Part shown: positions 1 through 4,689 of the stretch, in pieces
Layout of the letters: every line of letters begins with the position of its first letter
Position numbering within the stretch: the first letter of the stretch is position 1
Assembly: GCA_023388015.1 (NCBI GenBank)
Contig: JAEWHB010000090.1
Location: 1 to 6,546, forward strand
Length of the DNA: 6,546 nt
Direction of reading: 5' to 3'
Origin: Bacteroidota bacterium
GTDB taxonomy: Bacteria; Bacteroidota; Bacteroidia; Flavobacteriales; Weeksellaceae
The notes under the pieces: generated by a model
Database searches by the model: none
Told to the model about the DNA's origin: nothing
What the model saw: the letters and a program-made list of their open reading frames with translations, nothing else
Made by a program: the position numbers and the translations under genes

Positions 1-88
1 AAGTTCTTTCATTAAAAGCAAATTCCGCAATTTTCTCCAAAATCTTCGGAAATTCCAAGTCGTGTAAAGTCTGTTCAGATACCTGCAT
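1..88 (-). CDS. mutS2: MutS2-type DNA-binding ATPase/endonuclease, N-terminal fragment
   Basis: Partial gene cut by the left edge; only 29 codons are visible, starting at the ATG complementary to 86-88. The peptide begins MQVSEQTLHDLEFPKILEKI and continues with an Ala/Phe-rich helix. The LEFxxILExIAxFA pattern is the usual start of MutS2 proteins, MutS paralogs that lack the mismatch-recognition domain. Family members act on recombination intermediates or on stalled and collided ribosomes, depending on the species. The ATPase and Smr domains would lie outside the window, so this assignment rests on a short N-terminal match plus the next-door ung. There is no Shine-Dalgarno sequence. The gene diverges from ung across 43 bases. 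Confidence 0.72.
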   Translation of the reverse strand, partial: MQVSEQTLHDLEFPKILEKIAEFAFNERT

Positions 89-93
89 CCCTG

Positions 94-101
94 CAAAATT
101 A
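94..101 (-). promoter_or_regulatory. possible -7 promoter element for the mutS2-like gene
   Basis: Read on the minus strand this is TAATTTTG, an exact match to the flavobacterial -7 consensus TAnnTTTG. It ends only 5 bases before the mutS2-like ATG, so use of this promoter would give an essentially leaderless transcript. No clear TTG (-33) is visible at the usual distance, and an 8-base AT-rich match can occur by chance, so this is tentative. Confidence 0.28.
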
Positions 102-104
102 AAC

Positions 105-112
105 TATATTTG
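105..112 (+). promoter_or_regulatory. probable -7 promoter element for ung
   Basis: TATATTTG matches the flavobacterial -7 consensus TAnnTTTG exactly. It lies 19 bases before the ung ATG, which would leave a short leader of roughly a dozen bases. No good TTG (-33) box is visible at the expected spacing. It sits in the short divergent spacer between the mutS2-like gene and ung, where a plus-strand promoter is required. Confidence 0.45.
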
Positions 113-131
113 GAAATCAGAATTTAATTTA

Positions 132-794
132 ATGGATGTAAAGATTGAACCTTCTTGGAAAGAAGCGCTGAAAGAGGAATTTGATAAATCTTATTTTAAA
201 AATCTGGTCGAATTTGTTCGATCGGAATACCAATCCCAAAAAGTTTATCCGCCCGGAAAACTTATTTTTTCGGCTTTTGATCATACGCCTTTTGACAAAG
301 TAAAAGTTGTTTTGATTGGTCAGGATCCATATCACGGAGCCGGTCAGGCGCACGGTCTCAGTTTTTCGGTTCCGGAGGGAATTGCACAGCCACCGAGTCT
401 GAAAAATATTTTCAAAGAATTGAATACAGATTTAGGAATTCCGATTGCAAAAAGCGGAAATTTGGAAAGATGGGCCGATCAAGGCATTTTGTTGTTAAAT
501 GCAACTTTGACGGTTCGGGCATCACAGGCTGGTTCTCATCAGAAAAAAGGTTGGGAAGAATTTACAGATGCGGCTATTCGTAAATTATCAGAGGAAAAAG
601 AAAATCTGGTTTTTATTTTATGGGGCGCTTATGCGCAGAAAAAAGGAAGCATCATCGATATGGAAAAACATTTCATCATCAAATCTCCACATCCCTCTCC
701 ATTTTCTGCCTACAATGGATTTTTCGGTAGCAAACCCTTTTCCAAAACCAATTCCTATCTCAAATCTTTGGGAAAAGAGGAAATTATTTGGTAG
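132..794 (+). CDS. ung: uracil-DNA glycosylase (family 1)
   Basis: Removes uracil from DNA by cutting the N-glycosidic bond, the first step of base excision repair of deaminated cytosine or misincorporated dUMP; a cytoplasmic monomer. The 220-residue length is normal for family 1. Motifs are in order: the water-activating loop GQDPYHG at residues 63-69 with catalytic Asp65, the uracil-stacking Phe78 in HGLSF, the uracil-reading Asn123 in LLLNATLTV, and the HPSP loop with His187. In the DNA-intercalating loop the residue after HPSP is Phe191, where the E. coli and human enzymes have Leu. The ATG at 132 fits the family N-terminus; no Shine-Dalgarno sequence is present. The gene is divergent from the mutS2-like gene and is followed after 49 bases by a toxin-antitoxin operon. 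Confidence 0.97.
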   Translation: MDVKIEPSWKEALKEEFDKSYFKNLVEFVRSEYQSQKVYPPGKLIFSAFDHTPFDKVKVVLIGQDPYHGAGQAHGLSFSVPEGIAQPPSLKNIFKELNTDLGIPIAKSGNLERWADQGILLLNATLTVRASQAGSHQKKGWEEFTDAAIRKLSEEKENLVFILWGAYAQKKGSIIDMEKHFIIKSPHPSPFSAYNGFFGSKPFSKTNSYLKSLGKEEIIW

Positions 795-795
795 A

Positions 796-813
796 TTTAG
801 ACAAATGTCTAAA
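796..813 (+). promoter_or_regulatory. 18-bp palindrome, candidate antitoxin operator
   Basis: TTTAGACAAATGTCTAAA has two perfect 8-base arms around AA. It lies right after the ung stop and 30 bases before the antitoxin ATG. The 7-base word GACAAAT at its centre (800-806) occurs again inverted as ATTTGTC at 824-830, next to the putative -7 element. Paired half-sites upstream of an Xre-type antitoxin are what autoregulation of a toxin-antitoxin operon would need. A terminator is less likely because no T tract follows on either strand. Operator function is inferred. Confidence 0.5.
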
Positions 814-831
814 AATTAAAGAAATTTGTCG

Positions 832-839
832 TAAATTTG
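832..839 (+). promoter_or_regulatory. possible -7 promoter element for the RES-Xre operon
   Basis: TAAATTTG fits the flavobacterial -7 consensus TAnnTTTG exactly. It ends 4 bases before the antitoxin ATG at 844, so transcription from it would start at or next to the start codon (leaderless). The inverted GACAAAT/ATTTGTC words just upstream would place a bound repressor over this promoter. No convincing TTG (-33) box is seen. Confidence 0.38.
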
Positions 840-843
840 AAAT

Positions 844-1290
844 ATGGAAGGAGAAGATTTCAATATTTTAAATGAACCGGCCGCAGCCTATGGTTATTCT
901 AGCGATCTCACCGCCAAAAGCAAAAATGTTTTGATGCGTGTGATCAGAGGTGGTTTGGCGTATGATAGGTTTGAGTCTATCGTTTCAAAACTTCCGTTCT
1001 CGATGGAGGAGTGGTCTAGTTATTTACATTTATCAGAACGAACCATTCATCGTTACCGAAAAGATCAGAAAAACTTTGATGCGCTTCAATCCGAAAAGAT
1101 TTTACAAATTTCCTTGCTCTACAAAAGAGGCGTAGATGTCCTCGGCAGTAAAGAAAACTTTAATCTTTGGCTGGATTTCGCCAACTTGGCTTTGGGAAAT
1201 ATAAAACCCAAAGAACTACTTGACAACGCCTTTGGGATTGCACTTTTAGAAGAAGAACTCACCCGCATCGAACACGGAATTTTGGCATGA
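844..1290 (+). CDS. Xre/MbcA/ParS-like antitoxin of a RES-Xre pair (DUF2384)
   Basis: Cytoplasmic antitoxin of 148 residues, expected to bind and block the RES toxin encoded next and to repress its own promoter. Residues about 25-85 form the N-terminal helix-turn-helix part; the stretch LHLSERTIHRYRK (61-73) looks like its recognition region. Residues about 86-147 match the toxin-binding DUF2384 domain: FNLWLDFANLALGNIKPKEL followed by a closing RIEHG (141-145). In this family the C-terminus inserts into the toxin active site. The start is the first ATG after ung, without a Shine-Dalgarno sequence. The stop overlaps the toxin start as ATGA, which implies translational coupling. The domain assignment is firm; DNA binding and partner binding are inferred from the family. 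Confidence 0.9.
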   Translation: MEGEDFNILNEPAAAYGYSSDLTAKSKNVLMRVIRGGLAYDRFESIVSKLPFSMEEWSSYLHLSERTIHRYRKDQKNFDALQSEKILQISLLYKRGVDVLGSKENFNLWLDFANLALGNIKPKELLDNAFGIALLEEELTRIEHGILA

Positions 1291-1766
1291 TTGTTTACCG
1301 ATTAAGTCGTTCGCAATATTCGCATGATCTTTCGGGTCGGGGTGCCGAAATCGCCGGAGGCAGATGGAATTCCAAAGGAATTGCGATGCTTTATACTGGA
1401 GAAAACATTTCACTTTGCATGGCCGAAGTGGCTGTGCATATGCCTTTGGGAATTGTTCCGAAAGATTATGAAATTATTTCGCTGGAAATTCCTGACGATG
1501 AAATTATGGAATTATCCAAATCTAAACTTCCTGAAAATTGGCGCGATACTCTGCCGATGAGCGAAACCCAGAAATTAGGCAATGAGTTTATCCTGAATTC
1601 TTCTAAAATGATATTAAAAGTTCCGTCAATGGTCGTTCAGGGCGAATTCAATTATTTAATTAATCCGAAACATAAAAATATCCAGAAAGTCCTTATCAAA
1701 AAGGTTGAAGCTTTTAACCTGAGTTCGGTTATTCAAACTTTGTCAAAGCGATTCTTTTACTGTTAA
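1287..1766 (+). CDS. RES-domain toxin with a repeat-derived C-terminus
   Basis: RES-domain toxins degrade cellular NAD+ (by hydrolysis or phosphorolysis) when not neutralised by their Xre partner. The active-site pattern is present: Arg26 in GGRWNSKG, Tyr36 in AMLYTGE, Glu47 in CMAEVAVH, and Ser114 in VPSMVV followed by NYLINPKH (122-129). The 10- and 11-residue Arg-Tyr-Glu spacing agrees with that of characterised RES toxins. The start at 1287 overlaps the antitoxin stop (ATGA). The C-terminus is abnormal: residues 144-159 (NLSSVIQTLSKRFFYC) and the stop codon lie inside the inverted-repeat element that begins at 1716. The native ending, RFDTRLFVR plus stop, is displaced to 1890-1919. The native protein would have had 152 residues against 159 now. 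The catalytic residues remain, but whether the altered toxin folds and kills cannot be judged from sequence. Confidence 0.88.
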   Translation: MIVYRLSRSQYSHDLSGRGAEIAGGRWNSKGIAMLYTGENISLCMAEVAVHMPLGIVPKDYEIISLEIPDDEIMELSKSKLPENWRDTLPMSETQKLGNEFILNSSKMILKVPSMVVQGEFNYLINPKHKNIQKVLIKKVEAFNLSSVIQTLSKRFFYC

Positions 1767-1886
1767 TAAAAGCATCCGTATGCTGCGTTATATTTTCTCG
1801 AGATAGCCCGCTATCCCTTTGAAAATACGCCTTACACCCAATACTTTTATTAATTTTGACTTTGTTTTTATAATCGAACTCAGGTT
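1716..1886. mobile_element. 171-bp inverted-repeat element (MITE/REP-like) inside the RES toxin gene
   Basis: The two ends are perfect 12-base inverted repeats, AACCTGAGTTCG at 1716-1727 and its complement at 1875-1886; the match extends to 16 of 17 bases. Inside are further paired arms: TTAATAAAAG (1763-1772) with CTTTTATTAA (1844-1853), TATTTTC (1791-1797) with GAAAATA (1821-1827), and a central GATAGC-CC-GCTATC (1802-1815). The left arm carries about 14 extra bases, so the hairpin is imperfect. TTT flanks both sides (1713-1715 and 1887-1889), consistent with a 3-base target duplication, although the local T run makes its exact length ambiguous. There is no room for a transposase, so it must be non-autonomous. 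Insertion is supported by the rejoining of the toxin reading frame on excision. The family name is unknown to me. Confidence 0.85.
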
Positions 1887-1919
1887 TTTAGATTTGATAC
1901 TCGTTTATTCGTTCGTTAA
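1887..1919 (+). pseudogene. displaced native 3' end of the RES toxin gene
   Basis: Read in the frame TTT AGA TTT GAT, this gives F-RFDTRLFVR and a TAA stop at 1917-1919. The ending FDxRLF is the usual C-terminus of RES domains. If the element (1716-1886) and one TTT copy are removed, toxin codon 143 (TTT) runs directly into AGA at 1890 with no frame change, giving VEAFRFDTRLFVR. The fragment therefore marks the ancestral end of the gene, now untranslated. Confidence 0.85.
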
Positions 1920-1931
1920 GCTTTAAATCCT

Positions 1932-1939
1932 TAATTTTG
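1932..1939 (+). promoter_or_regulatory. possible -7 promoter element for fah
   Basis: TAATTTTG fits TAnnTTTG exactly and ends 28 bases before the fah ATG. It lies beyond the native toxin stop and beyond the inserted element, so fah can have its own promoter unaffected by the insertion. No well-spaced TTG (-33) box is seen. Confidence 0.38.
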
Positions 1940-1967
1940 AACTCCAAAAATTTTAAAGCAAATCAAT

Positions 1968-3215
1968 ATGAAGTCATTCATTCAATACGAAGAAAATTCA
2001 GATTTTTCCATTTATAATATTCCCTTTGGTGTGGGTATTTTTTCAGATGATGAAATTGCCTGCGTCACCCGAATTGGAGATACGGTAATCAATCTCGCGG
2101 TTTTATACGACCAAGGTTATTTTGATGAATTTAATTTGGGAGAAAATGTTTTCGAAGCTTTTACTTTGAATGAATTTATCTCGCTTGGGAAGTCGGTTAC
2201 CGTTCCGGTTCGTGAGCATATTCAGAAATTATTATTGGAAGGTTCGCAGCTTTCAAAAGACGAAGATACTCAACTGGATGCTTTTCACAACATCGGAAAA
2301 GTATCGATGCAATTGCCGGTTCACGTTCCGAATTACACCGATTTTTACAGCAGTATTGAGCATGCGACCAATGTTGGTAAAATGTTCCGCGATCCCGATA
2401 ATGCACTTCTGCCGAACTGGAAACATTTGCCGGTGGGGTATCATGGAAGGGCTTCTTCGATTGTGGTTTCGGGTACGCCGATTCACCGTCCAAAGGGTCA
2501 AACCATGCCGCCCAATGCTGATAAACCCGTTTTTGGTCTAAGCCAAAGACTGGATTTTGAATTGGAAATGGCGTTTATCACAAATTCTTATACCGATTTA
2601 GGTGAAACGATTTCCACTGCTGAAGCAGAAGATCATATTTTTGGAATGGTTTTGTTCAACGATTGGAGCGCGCGTGATGTTCAAAAATGGGAATATGTAC
2701 CATTGGGACCATTTTTGGCGAAGAATTTCGGATCTTCGATTTCGCCTTGGATCGTAACATTGGAAGCTTTGGATCCTTTCCGAGTGAACGGTCCGGAGCA
2801 GGAACCTGAAGTTTTATCTTATCTTCAATACGAAGGAAAGAAAAACTTTGACATTCATTTGCAGACTTTAATTCAGCCGGAAAATGGAGAAGAAAATCTG
2901 ATTTGTACCAGCAATTTCAAATTTATGTATTGGAATATGGCGCAACAACTGGCGCACCACACCGTAAACGGATGTAACCTGGAAGTGGGCGATATGTATG
3001 CGAGCGGAACCATCAGCGGAAAAACGGAAGATTCCTTTGGATCGATGCTGGAGCTGACTTGGAGCGGAAGCAAACCATTGAAATTAAATGATGGTTCGGA
3101 ACGAAAATTCATCGAAGACAATGATACCGTTATCATGCGCGGATGGTGCGAAAAAGACGGTATCCGAATTGGATTTGGAGAGGTTTTAGGAAAAATTCTT
3201 CCCACAAAAGATTAA
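1968..3215 (+). CDS. fah: fumarylacetoacetase
   Basis: Hydrolyses fumarylacetoacetate to fumarate and acetoacetate, the last step of tyrosine/homogentisate catabolism (EC 3.7.1.2); a cytoplasmic metal-dependent enzyme. Its 415 residues match the family's full length. An N-terminal SH3-like domain (about 1-117) opens with SFIQYEENSDFSIYNIPFGV. The C-terminal catalytic domain has metal ligands Asp125 (TDFYSS), Glu198 and Glu200 (DFELEM) and Asp232 (FNDWSARD). It also has the general base His132 (IEHATN), Arg236, Gln239, Lys252 (FLAKNF), Tyr158 (GYHGR), Thr348 in GTISG and Glu362 in SMLELTW. These equal human FAH positions shifted by one or two. No Shine-Dalgarno sequence. The other pathway genes (hmgA, hppD) are not in the window. 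A strong terminator follows. No truncation or missing residue is seen. Confidence 0.97.
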   Translation: MKSFIQYEENSDFSIYNIPFGVGIFSDDEIACVTRIGDTVINLAVLYDQGYFDEFNLGENVFEAFTLNEFISLGKSVTVPVREHIQKLLLEGSQLSKDEDTQLDAFHNIGKVSMQLPVHVPNYTDFYSSIEHATNVGKMFRDPDNALLPNWKHLPVGYHGRASSIVVSGTPIHRPKGQTMPPNADKPVFGLSQRLDFELEMAFITNSYTDLGETISTAEAEDHIFGMVLFNDWSARDVQKWEYVPLGPFLAKNFGSSISPWIVTLEALDPFRVNGPEQEPEVLSYLQYEGKKNFDIHLQTLIQPENGEENLICTSNFKFMYWNMAQQLAHHTVNGCNLEVGDMYASGTISGKTEDSFGSMLELTWSGSKPLKLNDGSERKFIEDNDTVIMRGWCEKDGIRIGFGEVLGKILPTKD

Positions 3216-3236
3216 TTATAATTTTTCAAATAATTG

Positions 3237-3262
3237 AAAATGCTCGCTTCGGCGGGCATTTT
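3237..3262. terminator. bidirectional terminator between fah and the SRPBCC gene
   Basis: AAAATGCTCGC (3237-3247) pairs with GCGGGCATTTT (3252-3262) as an 11-bp stem with one G-T pair. The loop is TTCG closed by C-G, the very stable cUUCGg tetraloop. A T run follows on the plus strand and an A run precedes it, so it can work in both directions. It sits between two converging genes and ends just before the stop codon of the minus-strand gene. Confidence 0.9.
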
Positions 3263-3266
3263 TGTT

Positions 3267-3749
3267 TTAGGCTAAAATTTCTTCGAGATTTTCCAGAGCC
3301 ATTGTAAATCCTTCTTTGAAACCCATTTTGAGAATTGCCTGTAAATTTTCAGCATCAGGATGCATAATCCGAATTAAAACAATGGTGGAACTTACCATTG
3401 GGAGAAAACTTATTTCCCAATCAGATTGTGGTAAATCCTGATTTATTTTCCCATCGATGTCACAAAATCCGTCTGAAAATTTAAAATTATATTGTGGCGT
3501 TACCGAAGTATATTCGGCAAAAGACCAATGTTCTTCGCCTGCCGGACCTCGCATGGCATATAACCAATGACCGCCTTGCTTGAAATCAAGATGTTGGGTG
3601 TCGGTTTGCCAAGGTTTTGGCGCCCACCATTTATCCAAGATTTCGGGATGTGTCCAGGCTTTCCAAACTGTTGTTTGTGAAGCGGAAAATTCTTTTTTCA
3701 CGATAATGGAATTTGTGCTTTCATCCACTTTAAATTCTAAATTTTTCAT
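3267..3749 (-). CDS. SRPBCC / AHSA1-like domain protein
   Basis: A 160-residue single-domain protein of the START-like SRPBCC superfamily (Activator of Hsp90 ATPase homolog 1-like group). Visible family marks are the N-terminal strand and helix SIIVKKEFSASQTTVWKAWT (14-33), the hallmark EILDKWWAPKPW (36-47), the GGHWLYAMRGPAGEEH strand pair (59-74) and a C-terminal helix FKEGFTMALENLEEIL (144-159). The fold makes a hydrophobic cavity for a small ligand, but the ligand and reaction are unknown for this subgroup. The start at 3749 is preferred because MKNLEFKVDES is a typical family N-terminus; an in-frame ATG 18 codons upstream would add only AT-rich sequence from the divergent spacer. It converges on fah and diverges from the DinB-family gene. 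Likely cytoplasmic, with no signal peptide. Confidence 0.88.
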   Translation of the reverse strand: MKNLEFKVDESTNSIIVKKEFSASQTTVWKAWTHPEILDKWWAPKPWQTDTQHLDFKQGGHWLYAMRGPAGEEHWSFAEYTSVTPQYNFKFSDGFCDIDGKINQDLPQSDWEISFLPMVSSTIVLIRIMHPDAENLQAILKMGFKEGFTMALENLEEILA

Positions 3750-3892
3750 CTTAAATAAATTTATAAATAAAAGAAAAACTTCTTTTCGATATAAATGCAT
3801 CAAATCATATTCCGAAAATTGAATATTAATTTTTTTGAAATTTTATTTAATTCTAAAAAACGATTTCTTAAATTTATTTCAAATTATTCATT
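3750..3892. promoter_or_regulatory. AT-rich divergent intergenic region
   Basis: These 143 bases separate the divergent starts of the SRPBCC and DinB-family genes and must hold both promoters. The region is extremely AT-rich with several T and A runs. No exact TAnnTTTG was found; the nearest on the plus strand is TAAATTTA at 3869-3876, 16 bases before the DinB ATG. On the minus strand a TA-N3-TTTG near 3800 has spacing one base too long. I see no operator palindrome or RNA gene here. Confidence 0.4.
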
Positions 3893-4396
3893 ATGAACTT
3901 AATACAAGCATTACAAAAGGACCTTGCCACCGAATATGAAATTACCAAAAAGTTTATCGAGCGTTATCCGGAAGATAAAAATGACTGGAAACCGCATCCG
4001 AAAAGCATGCCGATGATTCATCTCGCCATTCATGTGGTGGAAATTTTTGGTTGGCCGGATTTTATGCTCAAAACCGAATATTTGGATTTTGCAGAAAATC
4101 CTTATTCACCCGCACCTATTTCGGACAAAGCGGAACTCATGGGACATTTAGAAAAATCCTATCAAGCCGGTGCAGAGGCCTTGCGAAATATGAGCGATTC
4201 TGATTTTGATAAACGTTGGCAACTGCGTCACGGCGGAAATGTTTTGTCAGATTGGACTATTTATGAAGCTATTATGCAATCCTTTAAACAGATTACACAT
4301 CATCGGGCGCAATTAGGGATTTATTACAGACTCAACAATATTTTTGTTCCGGGAAGTTATGGACCTTCAGCGGATGAGCTAGAACAAATGGGCTAA
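3893..4396 (+). CDS. DinB-family four-helix-bundle protein
   Basis: A 167-residue protein of the DinB/YfiT-like putative metal-binding superfamily (named after Bacillus DinB, unrelated to DNA polymerase IV). Members fold as four-helix bundles that usually bind a divalent metal with three histidines; some act as thiol-dependent transferases, but most are uncharacterised. Visible marks are LAIHVVEIFGW (44-54) with His47, the C-terminal THHRAQLGIYYRL (135-147) with His136/137, and VPGSYGPSADE (152-162), typical of bacteroidotal members. The ligand position four before His137 is Gln133, where His is usual, so metal binding may be altered. The start ATG at 3893 has no Shine-Dalgarno sequence. Divergent from the SRPBCC gene. 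The substrate is unknown. Confidence 0.88.
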   Translation: MNLIQALQKDLATEYEITKKFIERYPEDKNDWKPHPKSMPMIHLAIHVVEIFGWPDFMLKTEYLDFAENPYSPAPISDKAELMGHLEKSYQAGAEALRNMSDSDFDKRWQLRHGGNVLSDWTIYEAIMQSFKQITHHRAQLGIYYRLNNIFVPGSYGPSADELEQMG

Positions 4397-4462
4397 CCAT
4401 GATTTTTATCATATGGAATGATTGTTGTAGATTTAGGAATATATTAACTAAAATCAATTATT

Positions 4463-4633
4463 ATGAGAAGTATTCTTTGGTTAGTTGCCGTAATCTGTAT
4501 TATCGTTTGGGTGCTCGGTTTGATGGGTATTGGCGGTGGTATGGGTATGGGTAATCTCATTCACATTTTGCTTGTGATTGCAGTTATTGTTATATTGTAT
4601 AATTTAATTGCAGGCAGAAGGCCTTTGGATTAA
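4463..4633 (+). CDS. lmo0937-type small two-helix membrane protein
   Basis: A 56-residue protein starting MRSILWLVAVICIIVWVLGL. It has a hydrophobic helix at about residues 3-21, a glycine/methionine-rich turn MGIGGGMGMGN (21-31), a second helix LIHILLVIAVIVILYNLI (32-49) and a short basic tail ending GRRPLD. This layout, with GNLIHxLLVIAVI after a Gly-rich turn, is that of the lmo0937 family (DUF5670-like). These are inner-membrane hairpins of unknown function, often present in several copies and sometimes linked to envelope or general stress. It lies 66 bases after the DinB-family gene; a near-match to the -7 element (TAGATTTA, 4428-4435) suggests its own promoter. The ATG has no Shine-Dalgarno sequence. 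Confidence 0.85.
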   Translation: MRSILWLVAVICIIVWVLGLMGIGGGMGMGNLIHILLVIAVIVILYNLIAGRRPLD

Positions 4634-4659
4634 TTTGTAAATTTTTAACTTTTTAATGG

Positions 4660-4688
4660 AAATGCGTCAAATTTTGTTTGACGCATTT
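4660..4688. terminator. bidirectional terminator between the small membrane gene and recG
   Basis: AAATGCGTCAAA (4660-4671) pairs perfectly over 12 bases with TTTGACGCATTT (4677-4688) around a TTTTG loop. On the plus strand the T run continues to 4691 and overlaps the complement of the recG stop codon. On the minus strand the T run is short (three bases, then CC), so termination should be stronger for the plus-strand gene. It separates converging genes. Confidence 0.9.
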
Positions 4689-4689
4689 T

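Noticed and set aside
129..353. Minus-strand open frame overlapping the start of ung
   Set aside because: It is antisense to the conserved ung N-terminus, Lys/Phe/Arg-rich as expected from AT-rich antisense, and matches no family.
796..813. Palindrome as a rho-independent terminator for ung
   Set aside because: It is AT-rich with only two G-C pairs per arm and no T tract follows on either strand; an operator fits better.
1716..1766. Sequencing frameshift as the cause of the odd toxin C-terminus
   Set aside because: The native ending lies more than 170 bases away in the same phase once the element is removed, and the element has inverted ends; a one-base error cannot produce that.
1716..1886. 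CRISPR repeat, riboswitch or tRNA in the hairpin region
   Set aside because: There are no direct repeats with spacers, no tRNA cloverleaf, and the terminal inverted repeats plus split gene indicate an inserted element.
2197..2501. Minus-strand open frames inside fah
   Set aside because: They lie wholly within a well-conserved fah coding sequence and have no recognisable protein features; they are antisense shadows.
3750..3803. N-terminal extension of the SRPBCC protein from the upstream in-frame ATG
   Set aside because: The extra 18 residues (MMHLYRKEVFLLFINLFK) come from AT-rich spacer, are not family-like, and MKNLEFKVDES at 3749 is a normal family start.
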